Notes under the pieces: generated by a model
What the model was told of the DNA's origin: nothing
Database searches by the model: none
Seen by the model: only the letters and a program-made list of their open reading frames with translations
Origin: Nocardioides marmorisolisilvae
GTDB taxonomy: Bacteria; Actinomycetota; Actinomycetes; Propionibacteriales; Nocardioidaceae
NCBI RefSeq assembly: GCF_003725775.1
Contig: NZ_RJSG01000002.1
Coordinates: forward strand, 1-64,000
Direction: 5' to 3'
DNA: 64,000 bases
Made by a program: the position numbers and the translations under genes
Part shown: piece after piece, positions 51,208 to 59,886 of the stretch
Position numbering within the stretch: the first letter of the stretch is position 1
Layout of the letters: each line of letters starts with the position of its first letter

Positions 51208-52749
51208 ATGAACCGCATCTCGATCCGCATCCTGGGTGCGGCCGCGCTGGCCTCGGCGGCCGTGGCCTTCACCGTCCCGCAGGCCTCGGCCGCGGCGACC
51301 TGCCACGGAAAGGCGGTCACCGTCGACCTGAGTCTCGGCCAGGCCGCGACGGCGGGCAGCGACGTCGTGCTCGGTACGCCGGGCTCGGACTTCGTCGAGG
51401 CCGGCGCGGGCAACGACACGATCTGCGCCGGGGGCGGCAACGACGTCATCTACGGCGAGGGCGACGGTGACTGGATCGACGGGGGCAGCGGCAACGACAA
51501 GATCGTGGGCGGCCCCGGTGACGACACGTTGGCCGGCTCGTACGGCAGCGACACCCTGGGTTTCGAGGGCAGCACCACGTTCGTGAACGCGAACCTCTCC
51601 ACGGGCAACGTGGTGGGTGAAGGAACCGACACCGTCGACGGTTTCGAGATCGTCGCGGGCACGACCGGCGGGGACATCCTCACCGGCAGCGCGCAGGCGG
51701 ACGTCCTGATCGGCGGCGGCGGCTCGGACTCGTTGCACGGCCTCGGCGGGAACGACGTCCTCTACGCCATGACCCCGGACAGCTCGGGCGATGCCACGGA
51801 CAACGCGCTCTTCGGCGAGGAGGGCGACGACACGCTCTATACCGCCGCGGGCCCGAACGTGTACGACGGGGGACCGGGCAGCGACACCATCAGCTTCGCG
51901 CACGCAACCGTTGCCATCGAGGTGCACCTCGACGTCACCACGAGCCAGGACACCCACGAGGCGATGGCAGGGCTGGCCGGGATCGAGAACGTGACCGGGT
52001 CCGAGTTCAGCGACGATCTCTGGGGGACCGTCGACGCGAACCGGATCCGGGGACTCGGAGGCCGCGACTTCGTGGTGGCCAACGCCGGCGCTGACACCGT
52101 CGATGGCGGAGAGGGTGACGACTACGTGCTCGGCGGTAGCGGAAACGATCACGTCGACGGCGGTGCTGGCAACGACCACGTCGAGGGCAACAGCGGCACG
52201 GACACGGTGATTGGTCAGGACGGTGACGACTCGCTCTTCGGGAACGAGGACAACGACACCGTCACCGGCGGAAACGGTGCAGACGGCGTGCAGGGCGGCA
52301 CGGGGAACGACAAGCTCTCGGGCGGGGCGGGGAACGACCAGCTGAGCGGCGACGCGGGCAATGACAGCATCGACCCGGGTTCGGGTGACGACGACATCAA
52401 CGGCGGCACCGGGTCCGACACGCTCTCCTTCGCGACCGCTAGCAAGGGCATCACGTTCTCGTTGGCTTCTGCCAGCGCGCAGAACACCGGGGGCAGCGGG
52501 CACGACGCGGCGTACGGGGTCGAGAACCTGACCGGCAGCAAGTACTCCGACGTCCTCAAGGGCACCACCGGAACGAACGTGATCCGCGGGGGCAGCGGGA
52601 ACGACCGCCTCTACGGCTCCGGTGGCAACGACAAGCTGTACGGCGACAGCGGCGCCGACCGGCTGGACGGCGGCACCAACACCGACGTGTGCAGCGGCGG
52701 GACCGGCACCGACACCGGGATCAGCTGCGAGTCGAAGTCGTCGATCTGA
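51208..52749 (+). CDS. Secreted RTX calcium-binding repeat protein
   Basis: A 513-residue protein: a signal peptide (ILGAAALASAAVAFTVPQASA, cut near residue 29), then about 15 glycine-aspartate nonapeptide repeats of the form GGxGxDxxx (GGSGNDKIVGGPGDDTL, GGAGNDHVEGNSGTDTV and GGAGNDQLSGDAGNDSI), which form a parallel beta-roll in Ca2+. Two cysteines lie near the C-terminus. No type I secretion ABC transporter or adhesin/protease domain is nearby, so Sec export of a calcium-dependent surface or matrix protein is more likely than a toxin. Confidence 0.85.
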   Translation: MNRISIRILGAAALASAAVAFTVPQASAAATCHGKAVTVDLSLGQAATAGSDVVLGTPGSDFVEAGAGNDTICAGGGNDVIYGEGDGDWIDGGSGNDKIVGGPGDDTLAGSYGSDTLGFEGSTTFVNANLSTGNVVGEGTDTVDGFEIVAGTTGGDILTGSAQADVLIGGGGSDSLHGLGGNDVLYAMTPDSSGDATDNALFGEEGDDTLYTAAGPNVYDGGPGSDTISFAHATVAIEVHLDVTTSQDTHEAMAGLAGIENVTGSEFSDDLWGTVDANRIRGLGGRDFVVANAGADTVDGGEGDDYVLGGSGNDHVDGGAGNDHVEGNSGTDTVIGQDGDDSLFGNEDNDTVTGGNGADGVQGGTGNDKLSGGAGNDQLSGDAGNDSIDPGSGDDDINGGTGSDTLSFATASKGITFSLASASAQNTGGSGHDAAYGVENLTGSKYSDVLKGTTGTNVIRGGSGNDRLYGSGGNDKLYGDSGADRLDGGTNTDVCSGGTGTDTGISCESKSSI

Positions 52750-52833
52750 GTTGCGGTACGAGGGAGTGGGTATGCGGGACCGTAGGGTTCGGTGTACCCG
52801 CTCCGCTCGCACCCGGACGAGGAAGTAGCCATC

Positions 52834-53436
52834 ATGGCCAGACCGCAAGTCGTCGACATCGACGCGCTGCTCGACCATGCCCGCGGGATCTGGGTCGCCG
52901 AAGGACAGGCTGGCGTCACGATCCGGGCGCTGAGTGCGGCTTCGGGCGTCTCCAACGGAGCGATCTACCACCACTTCAGCTCCCGGACCCACCTGCTCGC
53001 CCAGATCTGGGCTCGCGAGGCTGCGTCGTTCCGGTTGTTCCAGCGCGAACGGATCCAGGAAGCCCGCGATGCCGGCACCGCCGAGGACGCGGTGGTGGCG
53101 GCGGCCCTGGCAACGGGCGCCTACGCCGAGGTGAAAGGAGCGGCTGTGCGGGTCCTGTTCGGAAGCCGACCCGACTCCCTGACGGCGGAGGGTGTGCCCG
53201 ACGAGGTGATCAAGGAGCTGCGCCGGCACCGCGCCAGTGCTGCCACCCTGATCGCCGACCTGGCCGAGGAGGTCTGGGGGCGCAGCGACAAGGACGCCAA
53301 GCGGTTGATGCGCAACTGCGTCGTCGACATCCCGGCGCGGATCTTCATGGCGGCCGACAAGCCGAACGACAAGCTCGCGCGGTACGCGATCGAGCACGCA
53401 GTGCGCGGGTTGCTGGCGGCCGGACCGCCCGACTGA
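52834..53436 (+). CDS. TetR-family repressor
   Basis: A 200-residue TetR regulator: ALLDHARGIWVAEGQAGVTIRALSAASGVSNGAIYHHFSSRTHLLAQIW is the HTH with the typical YHHF turn, and an all-helical ligand-binding domain follows. ATG 52834 follows GAGG. It lies 85 bp after the RTX gene in the same orientation, and the palindrome at 51151 is a reasonable candidate target. Confidence 0.85.
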   Translation: MARPQVVDIDALLDHARGIWVAEGQAGVTIRALSAASGVSNGAIYHHFSSRTHLLAQIWAREAASFRLFQRERIQEARDAGTAEDAVVAAALATGAYAEVKGAAVRVLFGSRPDSLTAEGVPDEVIKELRRHRASAATLIADLAEEVWGRSDKDAKRLMRNCVVDIPARIFMAADKPNDKLARYAIEHAVRGLLAAGPPD

Positions 53437-53461
53437 CGGCCCCAGCCCGGAACGCGGTGGG

Positions 53462-53534
53462 TGCCCCAGGCAGGAGTCGAACCTGCGACCTTTCGCTTAG
53501 GAGGCGGCTGCTCTATCCACTGAGCTACTGGGGC
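53462..53534 (-). tRNA. tRNA-Arg (anticodon CCT)
   Basis: A 73-nt cloverleaf on the minus strand: acceptor GCCCCAG pairs with CTGGGGC, followed by discriminator A; D-arm AGCTCAGTGGATAGAGC; anticodon loop CTCCTAA reads AGG (Arg); T-arm GCAGGTTCGACTCCTGC. The CCA end is not encoded. Confidence 0.95.
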
Positions 53535-53573
53535 GTGCGGTGCAGCAGTCTAGGGCGTCCCGGCCCGCGCGCC

Positions 53574-53873
53574 TCACAACACTGAGTTCGGCTCGAACCG
53601 CAGCTGCTTGTCGTGCGCGTCGGGCCGGACGACCTCGAACCCGGCCGTGGTGACCAGGTCCCAGTCTGGCTCGCCACGCGGCCCCGCGCGCAGCTGCTGC
53701 GCGCAGCTGACGTGCATCGGTGGCAGGTGGAACGCGTTGCGGGCCACCTCCTCCGGTGTGCCGAGGAAGGCGATCGGGCGACCCAGCGTCATCGCGCAGC
53801 AGCCGCAGATGCGGGACAGGGCGCACTGCACCGCCCACTTCTTGTCGCGGATCCGGAAGGCCTCGGTGAGCAT
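53574..53873 (-). CDS. Hypothetical protein coupled to the desaturase
   Basis: A 99-residue protein with five cysteines, four of them in the N-terminal half (AVQCALSRICGCCAM), a pattern that suggests a metal or redox site. The rest contains an aspartate/glutamate-rich strand with no recognised family. The ATG overlaps the desaturase TGA (ATGA), so it is the last gene of the reductase-desaturase unit. Role unknown. Confidence 0.6.
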   Translation of the reverse strand: MLTEAFRIRDKKWAVQCALSRICGCCAMTLGRPIAFLGTPEEVARNAFHLPPMHVSCAQQLRAGPRGEPDWDLVTTAGFEVVRPDAHDKQLRFEPNSVL

Positions 53874-55096
53874 CACGACGCTTGGTGCTCCTTCGAGGTG
53901 CGGCGCGACCAGACGCCGAGCTGCTGGATGCGCGCGGGGCGCTCCTCGTCCGAACGTCGCCGCCGGTCCCGGGTCGGGGTCGGAGGCTCCGGCTTGTCGC
54001 TGGAGGTCCACGAGTTCGGTACCGACAGCTTGATGATGGTGCGCAGCGCCTGGCCGTACTGCTGGTGCAGCGGGCCGGTCGTGTACGGGATGTCGTACTT
54101 CTCGCAGAGCTCCTGCACGCGCACCGAGATCTCGGCGTACCGGTTGCTGGGCAGGTCCGGGTACAGGTGGTGCTCGATCTGGAAGCCGAGGTTGCCGGAC
54201 ATGATGTGCAGCAGCGGGCCGCCCTTGAAGTTGGCTGCGCCGAGGATCTGGCGCAGGTACCACTCGGCCCGGGTCTCGTCCTCGATCTCCTCCTCGGTGA
54301 AGTGCATCGCTCCGTCGGGGAAGTGGCCACAGAAGATGATCACGTAGGACCACAGGTTGCGCATGATGTTCGAGGTGGCGTTCGCCTTCAGGACGGTCTT
54401 CCACTGCTTGCCGGCCAGCGCCGGGTAGACGACGTAGTCCTTGAGGATCTGGCGCCGCCCCTTGCGGAAGATCTGCTTCAGCTGCCGCTTCATCTCCTTC
54501 GGGTCCTTCTCGCCCTGGCGGATCCGTTCGATGTCCAGGTCGTGCAAAGCGACGCCCCACTCGAAGAAGGTGGACAGCAGCTGGTTGTAGACGGGCTGGC
54601 CGAGGTTGTACGGCGACCACGTCTGCTCCCGGGCCATCCGCAGGATCCCGTAGCCGATGTCGTTGTCGTAGCCGAGCACGTTCGTGAACTGGTGGTGCAC
54701 GTAGTTGTGGCTGTGCTTCCACTGCTCGGCCGGCTGCGCGGTGTCCCACTCCCAGTTGGAGGAGTGGATCTCGGGGTCGTTCATCCAGTCCCACTGGCCG
54801 TGCATCACGTTGTGCCCGATCTCCATGTTCTCGAGGATCTTGTGCAGCCCGAGGAACGTGGTGCCGGCCAGGACGGCCGGGACCCGGGTCTTCCTCGACT
54901 GGGTGCCGAGCATCAGCGTGAGCCGCCCGGCCACGGCGAGTCCGCGCTGGATCCGGATCAGCCGGTTGATGTACGCCGCGTCGGCGGCACCGCGTGACTC
55001 CTCGACCTCCGCTCGGATCGCGTCCAGCTCGCGGCCGAGCTGCTCGATCTCGTCGTCGGTGAGGTGCATGTACTCCTGGACGTCGCTGATCGCCAT
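53873..55096 (-). CDS. Membrane fatty-acid desaturase (DesA3-like)
   Basis: A 407-residue acyl-CoA desaturase with the three histidine boxes: GHNVMHGQW near residue 96, HSHNYVHHQF near residue 128 and QIEHHLYPD near residue 303, which bind the di-iron site. Hydrophobic segments occur between boxes 1 and 2 and again before box 3. With the adjacent ferredoxin reductase it forms the pair known from mycobacteria (Rv3229c/Rv3230c, as I recall), which introduces a double bond at the delta-9 position. The C-terminal tail is charged. ATG start 55096. Confidence 0.92.
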   Translation of the reverse strand: MAISDVQEYMHLTDDEIEQLGRELDAIRAEVEESRGAADAAYINRLIRIQRGLAVAGRLTLMLGTQSRKTRVPAVLAGTTFLGLHKILENMEIGHNVMHGQWDWMNDPEIHSSNWEWDTAQPAEQWKHSHNYVHHQFTNVLGYDNDIGYGILRMAREQTWSPYNLGQPVYNQLLSTFFEWGVALHDLDIERIRQGEKDPKEMKRQLKQIFRKGRRQILKDYVVYPALAGKQWKTVLKANATSNIMRNLWSYVIIFCGHFPDGAMHFTEEEIEDETRAEWYLRQILGAANFKGGPLLHIMSGNLGFQIEHHLYPDLPSNRYAEISVRVQELCEKYDIPYTTGPLHQQYGQALRTIIKLSVPNSWTSSDKPEPPTPTRDRRRRSDEERPARIQQLGVWSRRTSKEHQAS

Positions 55097-55121
55097 CTTC
55101 AGTCTCCTTTTCGTCTCACCC

Positions 55122-55170
55122 GGTTTCGAGGCTCCTCCGCTCGTTCTCGCTCCGGAGCACCTCGACCAGC
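55122..55170. repeat. Dispersed GC-rich repeat between reductase and desaturase genes
   Basis: GGTTTCGAGGCTCCTCCG...CGGAGCACCTCGACCAGC contains inverted CTCCG/CGGAG arms. It lies between two genes of one transcription unit, immediately after the reductase stop. Confidence 0.6.
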
Positions 55171-55171
55171 G

Positions 55172-56275
55172 CTAGATGTCGAGCGTGCAGTCGCCGACCG
55201 CGGTGGTGACGCAGGTCTGCACGGGCTCGTTGGGTTGGTTGAACTCCTCGCCGTTGCGCAGGTCGCGGACCGAGCCGCTGACCAGCGTCAGGGTGCAGGT
55301 GTGGCAGATGCCCATCCGGCAGCCGAACGGCATCCCGACGCCGGCCTGCTCGCCGGCCTCCAGGACGGTGGTGGCTCCGTCGGACTCGACCGTCTTCCCG
55401 GTGTTGCGGAAGGTGATCGAGCCGCCCTCGCCGCCGTCGCCGCCCAGCGCGATGCTGAACCGCTCCAGGTGCAGCCGGTCCTCGATGCCGGCTGCCTCGA
55501 AGTGCTCGGTGATCGCGTCCAGCATCGGCCCGGGACCGCAGGCGTAGGTCTCCCGCTCGCGCCAGTCGGGGCAGAGGTGGTCGAGGTCGGCGAGCTCGAG
55601 CATGCCCTCGGTGTCGGTGTAGAGCCGGTGCACGGTGAGGCGGTCGTGGCTCGCGGCGAGGCGCTCGATCTCCTCCTTGAAGATCATCCGCTCCTCGGTC
55701 GGGGAGGAGTAGTGCAGCACCGCGTCCGGCAGGGAGCCGCGACGGTCCAGGGTGCGCAGCATTGCCATCACCGGGGTGACCCCGCTGCCTCCGACCAGGA
55801 AGAGCAGCTTGGCGGGTGGCGGGTCGGGCAGCACGAAGTCGCCGTCAGGCAGGGCCAGCCGCACGATCGTCCCCGGGGTGAGACCGCCGACCAGGTGCGA
55901 GGAGATGAAGCCTTCGGGCATCGCGCGCACGGTGATCGCGATGGTCCGGCCGCGCTGCTGGGGGGCCGAGCTGATCGAGTACGAGCGCCACTGCCAGCGG
56001 CCCTCGACCTGGACCCCGATGCCGGCGTACTGGCCGGGGTGGTGGTCGAAGCGCCAGCCCCAGCCCGGGCGGATGATCAGCGTCGCTGCGTCCTCGGTCT
56101 CGGGAACCACCTCCTCGATCCGCCCGCGGAGCTCGCGGGTGGTCCACAAGGGGTTGACGAGATTCAGGTAGTCGTCCGGAAGCAGCGGGGTGGTGAGCGT
56201 GTCGACAGCGCGCCTGACCCGGTCCCAGGTCAGGCGGGGGCGCTCCGCAGGTGTCGTGGTGGAGGTGGCCGTCAT
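55172..56275 (-). CDS. Ferredoxin reductase, electron donor of the desaturase
   Basis: A 367-residue flavoprotein: FAD-binding WRSYSISSAP near residue 107, NAD-binding LFLVGGSGVTPVMAML near residue 158, and a C-terminal plant-type [2Fe-2S] domain with four cysteines (FGCRMGICHTCTL plus QTCVTTAVGDC). It carries electrons from NAD(P)H to the desaturase. ATG 56275 is preferred to the upstream frame start at 56305. It is divergent from the LCP gene; the gap includes a GCACACC/GGTGTGC inverted repeat. Confidence 0.93.
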   Translation of the reverse strand: MTATSTTTPAERPRLTWDRVRRAVDTLTTPLLPDDYLNLVNPLWTTRELRGRIEEVVPETEDAATLIIRPGWGWRFDHHPGQYAGIGVQVEGRWQWRSYSISSAPQQRGRTIAITVRAMPEGFISSHLVGGLTPGTIVRLALPDGDFVLPDPPPAKLLFLVGGSGVTPVMAMLRTLDRRGSLPDAVLHYSSPTEERMIFKEEIERLAASHDRLTVHRLYTDTEGMLELADLDHLCPDWRERETYACGPGPMLDAITEHFEAAGIEDRLHLERFSIALGGDGGEGGSITFRNTGKTVESDGATTVLEAGEQAGVGMPFGCRMGICHTCTLTLVSGSVRDLRNGEEFNQPNEPVQTCVTTAVGDCTLDI

Positions 56276-56406
56276 GACCTGAGCGAGTACCCCTTCAGTG
56301 CACACCTATTCACTGGACGATTTGGGGTGTGCTTGGCGAACCGGCCAGAATGGAGGTTCTCGTACCAGGACGCGGGCCGGACCCGTGGAGTCAAGGGGTC
56401 TGAAAC

Positions 56407-57606
56407 GTGTCGGAGGTTGAACCGCGCCATCGCGTACGCACTCCGACGTCCCGTCGGGTGTGGAAGCGGATCGGCATCGGTGTCGGCGTCTTCCTGATGC
56501 TGGTCTCCACCGTCGTCGTGGTCGCCTACAAGCACCTCGAGGGCAACATCAGCGTCATCACCGACCCGGGCAACCTGAACAAGGACCGGCCGGTCGAGGA
56601 GGTGCCCAAGGCCCTCAACGTGCTGGTCATGGGCTCGGACACCCGGCAGGGCGCGAACGGCGTCGGCATCGGCGGTCAGACGCCGGGCCTCTCGGACACC
56701 ACGATCCTGCTGCACCTCTCGGCCAACCGGAAGTTCGCCTACGGCGTCAGCCTGCCGCGCGACGCGATGGTCGAGCGGCCGGCCTGCTACAAGAAGGGCG
56801 GCCACGGGATCGACCCGGGCGGCCTGACCCAGTTCAACGCGGCGTACGCCATCGGCGGGCCGACGTGCACGGTCAAGACGGTCGAGCAGCTGACCGGGGT
56901 CCGGATCGACCACTACGTCGTCGTCGACTTCGTCGGCTTCAAGAACATGGTCAACGCGATCGGCGGCGTGACCATCTGCGTGCCGAAGGCCGTCAACGAC
57001 ACGGTCGGCAACATCAACCTGCCGGCCGGCACCTACAAGGTCACCGGCCAGCAGGCGCTCGACTACGTCCGGGTGCGCCACGACATCGGTGCCCCGACCG
57101 GTGACATCGGCCGGATGAAGCGGCAGCAGTCGTTCATCTCCGCGATGATCAAGAAGGCCGTCTCGGCCGGCACCCTGACGAACCCGGTGCGGCTCTACAA
57201 CTTCCTGAACGCCGCCACCAAGTCGCTCTCGACCGACCCCGGTTTCGCCAGCCTCAAGGCGCTGAGCTCGCTGGGCAAGTCGCTCAAGGGCATCGGACTG
57301 AACCACGTCCAGTTCGTCACCGTGCCGTGGGAGCCCTGGACGCAGGACCCGAACCGGGTCCAGTGGAAGCCGGAGGCGAAGAGCCTCTGGTACCTGATCA
57401 AGAAGGACCGCCCGCTCGGTTCGTTCGGCGATGACGCGATCTCGCCCGGCTCCGGGGAGTCGCCGAGCTCGACCCCCAGCGGTTCGCCGACCGGCACCCC
57501 GTCGGGCTCCAACAGCCCGAGCGGCACCGGCTCGCCGTCCTCGCACCCGACGAAGTCGCAGGCCGAGAGGGACGCGGAGGCCCAGGCCGCCGGCCTCTGC
57601 ACCTGA
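56407..57606 (+). CDS. LytR-CpsA-Psr family cell-wall ligase
   Basis: A 399-residue LCP protein: one N-terminal membrane anchor (IGIGVGVFLMLVSTVVVVAY) then the LCP domain with LVMGSDTRQ, SLPRDAMVE and VRVRHD, the residues that bind polyprenyl phosphate and Mg2+. It attaches arabinogalactan- or teichoic-acid-like polymers to peptidoglycan. The tail (SGSPTGTPSGSNSPS) is a Ser/Thr/Pro/Gly-rich spacer with one final cysteine. GTG start; divergent from the reductase by 131 bp. Confidence 0.92.
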   Translation: MSEVEPRHRVRTPTSRRVWKRIGIGVGVFLMLVSTVVVVAYKHLEGNISVITDPGNLNKDRPVEEVPKALNVLVMGSDTRQGANGVGIGGQTPGLSDTTILLHLSANRKFAYGVSLPRDAMVERPACYKKGGHGIDPGGLTQFNAAYAIGGPTCTVKTVEQLTGVRIDHYVVVDFVGFKNMVNAIGGVTICVPKAVNDTVGNINLPAGTYKVTGQQALDYVRVRHDIGAPTGDIGRMKRQQSFISAMIKKAVSAGTLTNPVRLYNFLNAATKSLSTDPGFASLKALSSLGKSLKGIGLNHVQFVTVPWEPWTQDPNRVQWKPEAKSLWYLIKKDRPLGSFGDDAISPGSGESPSSTPSGSPTGTPSGSNSPSGTGSPSSHPTKSQAERDAEAQAAGLCT

Positions 57607-57646
57607 TCTGCCGAACGAGTTGTGCGTTACCGGTTCGTTATGCAAG

Positions 57647-58570
57647 ATGGGCCGGGTGAAGGTAGTCGTGTCGGGAGGGACCGGCGTCCTTGGCCGATCG
57701 GCCGTGGGGGCGCTGCTCGACGCTGCCCACGACGTCGAGGTGATCGCCCGTTCCGAGGCGAACCTCGCGGCGATCGAGCGCCTGGGCGCGCGTCCTGTCC
57801 AGGCTGACCTCTTCGACACCGATGCGCTGGTGCGTGTCTACGAGGGCGCCGACGCCGTGGTGAACCTCGCGTCAGCGATCCCGGTCGGCTACGCCACGAT
57901 CTGGCCGAACGCCTGGCGCCAGAACGACCAGCTGCGCACCAAGGCGGTGGCCAACGTCGCCACTGCTGCGCGGACCGCCGGGGTCCGGCGGGTGGTGCAG
58001 GAGAGCGCCAGCTTCGTGTACGCCGACGGCGGAGACCGCTGGATCACCGAGCGCGACCCGATCGACATCACCCCGGCCACCGAGCCGATCGCGGTCGGTG
58101 AGTCGCACGTGCAGGACTACGCAGGAGGGTTCCGGGCGGGCGTGCTGCTGCGCTTCGGCTCGGTCGTCGGCGACGACGCCCAGACCCGGTTCTGGTTGCG
58201 GGCGGCTGCCAACGGACGCCCGGTCGGGATCGGCCGGCCCGATCAGTGGTCGCACCTGATCCACACCGACGACGTCGGGTCCGCGGTCCTCGCCGCGCTG
58301 CACGCGCCGAGCGGTGTCTACAACGTGGGGGCGGCGCCGGTGCTGCGCTCGGACCTCGTCGAGGGATTCGCGAAGGCGGCCGGCGCGGACGAGGGTTCGT
58401 TCATGGGGCCAGTGCTGCGACGGCTGGCCGGTGCCCGGGTCGAGCCGATGACGCGGTCGCTGAGGATCTCCTCCGACCACTTCTCCGCCCAGACCGGGTG
58501 GCAGCCGAGCCGGCCGGCGTTCGACGCGTCCTGGCTCGACGTCGCACTCGGCGTCGAGCCGGTGCGGTGA
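57647..58570 (+). CDS. NAD-dependent epimerase/dehydratase family protein
   Basis: A 307-residue short-chain Rossmann protein: VVVSGGTGVLGRSAVGALL binds NAD, and DVVNLASAIPV-type and ESASFVYADGG segments follow. The catalytic YxxxK motif of extended SDRs is not clear, since SFVYADGG lies at the usual place, so it may be an atypical or NmrA-like member. ATG 57647 is the best start; GTG 57656 (VKVVVSGG) would match the family equally. Stop overlaps the next GTG. Confidence 0.78.
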   Translation: MGRVKVVVSGGTGVLGRSAVGALLDAAHDVEVIARSEANLAAIERLGARPVQADLFDTDALVRVYEGADAVVNLASAIPVGYATIWPNAWRQNDQLRTKAVANVATAARTAGVRRVVQESASFVYADGGDRWITERDPIDITPATEPIAVGESHVQDYAGGFRAGVLLRFGSVVGDDAQTRFWLRAAANGRPVGIGRPDQWSHLIHTDDVGSAVLAALHAPSGVYNVGAAPVLRSDLVEGFAKAAGADEGSFMGPVLRRLAGARVEPMTRSLRISSDHFSAQTGWQPSRPAFDASWLDVALGVEPVR

Positions 58571-58767
58571 GCCGGGCCGAGGAACCGGAGCTCTCGGCCG
58601 AGGAACGTGCTGCCCGCAAGCGCCGCCTCGCTGAGGTGTTCGGCGACGTGCTCCCCGAGCAGACGCGGGACGACCAGGACGCCCGGGGCGGCGACACCGA
58701 GTCGTCGAAGGACGACTGGCTGAAGCGGCAGGTGCCGCCGCACCACGGGCAGTCCGGTCAGGACTGA
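58567..58767 (+). CDS. Small charged hypothetical protein
   Basis: A 66-residue protein starting at GTG 58567, which overlaps the epimerase TGA. The first half is acidic and basic (EEPELSAEERAARKRRLAEVFGD), followed by a polar, probably disordered tail (DARGGDTESSKDDWLK). Similar short proteins occur downstream of epimerases in actinobacteria, but I recognise no named family. Supported by the GTGA coupling. Confidence 0.6.
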   Translation: MSRAEEPELSAEERAARKRRLAEVFGDVLPEQTRDDQDARGGDTESSKDDWLKRQVPPHHGQSGQD

Positions 58768-58779
58768 CTCAGCTCGGGT

Positions 58780-59127
58780 TCAGGACTGGCGGGCCGCGAG
58801 CAGGTCGCGGATCTCCTCGAGCAGGGCCACGTCAGCCGGCTTGCCGGCGGCCTCCTGCGGGAAGAACTTCTCGCGCGCCTTGGTGTACGGCATGACCACC
58901 AGGAAGTAGACGACCGCCGCCAGGATCACGAACGCGATGATCGCGTTGAGGAAGGCGCCGAAGCTCTTCGGGTCGTTGCTGAAGTACTCCGAGGCGCTCT
59001 TGGGCATCTTGTTCGTCAGCCAGGCGACGAAGGACGAGACCACCGTGCCGAAGGCAGCGCCGATGATCACCGCCACGGCCAGGTCGACGAGATTGCCGCG
59101 CAGCACGAATGCCTTGAATCCGCTCAT
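58780..59127 (-). CDS. mscL: Large-conductance mechanosensitive channel MscL
   Basis: A 115-residue MscL: MSGFKAFVLRGNLVDLAVAVIIGAAFGTVVSSF is the pore-forming first helix, followed by a loop with Asp/Pro/Lys and a second helix (LNAIIAFVILAAVVYFLVVMPYTKA). A pentameric safety valve against hypo-osmotic shock. ATG start; transcribed alone. Confidence 0.95.
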   Translation of the reverse strand: MSGFKAFVLRGNLVDLAVAVIIGAAFGTVVSSFVAWLTNKMPKSASEYFSNDPKSFGAFLNAIIAFVILAAVVYFLVVMPYTKAREKFFPQEAAGKPADVALLEEIRDLLAARQS

Positions 59128-59196
59128 CAGGATGCTCCTTCTGCTGGATGCGTGGGAGGAACGGCCGGAACCGGCCTATTTCGGTACGTAGCGACG

Positions 59197-59835
59197 CTAC
59201 CGGTTCCAGATCACCGTCAGGAAGTGCGAACTGCCCATCGCCGCGACGTGCTCGATGCCTACCTTCGGCACCGCGAACAGCACCAGGCGTCCGGCTCCCT
59301 CGCTGCCGAGCCTGACGGCGTCCGGATCGGGTTCGGGCAGGGCCAGGACGACGGCGTCGTGGACGAGCGTCTCGGTCGGGCGCTCGCCCTGCGGGTCGCT
59401 GGCGACCAGGTCCACGCGATCGCCCGGGTCCAGCAGTGCGGCTGCGTCCTCGTCGGGGATGCGCAGCCCGATCGCGACGTCGTCGGGGTAGCCGGCCAGG
59501 GCACTGCGCCCGAGCACCTGGCGCGCGGTGAGCGGACTGCCCCGGGTCAGCGGTGCCAGCAGGGTGCGCCCGACCAGGCGCTCAGGAGAGCCGAACGACC
59601 CGTCGGGCGTGCTGCCCGGTCGGAAACGGGTGCGGGTCAGGTCGTCCGCCCCCAAGGTGCTGCCGCTGGTGAGGTCGTGAGCCGCGGTCACCACGAGTTC
59701 TCCGGCCGGCGGTTCGGCGGTGAGCGTGTGCAGCGCGATCCAGACCGCCAGACCGGCACAGACGGCCGCGATCGCGCGCCGGTGGATCAGGACGCGACGA
59801 CGCGCGTCGGAGAGGAGCTCGAGCAGTGGCCGCAT
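59197..59835 (-). CDS. SAF-domain protein (Flp pilus CpaB-like)
   Basis: A 212-residue protein with one membrane anchor (AIAAVCAGLAVWIALHTL) and a SAF domain (GELVVTAAHDLTSGSTLGADDL, LVGRTLLAPLTRGSPLTARQVLG) as in the RcpC/CpaB assembly protein of tight-adherence pili. No other pilus gene is in the window. The GGCCGG/CCGGCC inverted repeat at 59163-59176 could end its transcript. Confidence 0.75.
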   Translation of the reverse strand: MRPLLELLSDARRRVLIHRRAIAAVCAGLAVWIALHTLTAEPPAGELVVTAAHDLTSGSTLGADDLTRTRFRPGSTPDGSFGSPERLVGRTLLAPLTRGSPLTARQVLGRSALAGYPDDVAIGLRIPDEDAAALLDPGDRVDLVASDPQGERPTETLVHDAVVLALPEPDPDAVRLGSEGAGRLVLFAVPKVGIEHVAAMGSSHFLTVIWNR

Positions 59836-59886
59836 CCGGTCACCGTAGGGAGGGGAGCCGACCGGGGTCGGCCCGATCCACAGGGG

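Noticed and set aside
51208-52749. RTX toxin secreted by a type I system
   Set aside because: A Sec signal peptide is present, no catalytic or acylated domain is seen, and no ABC-type exporter or HlyD-like protein is nearby.
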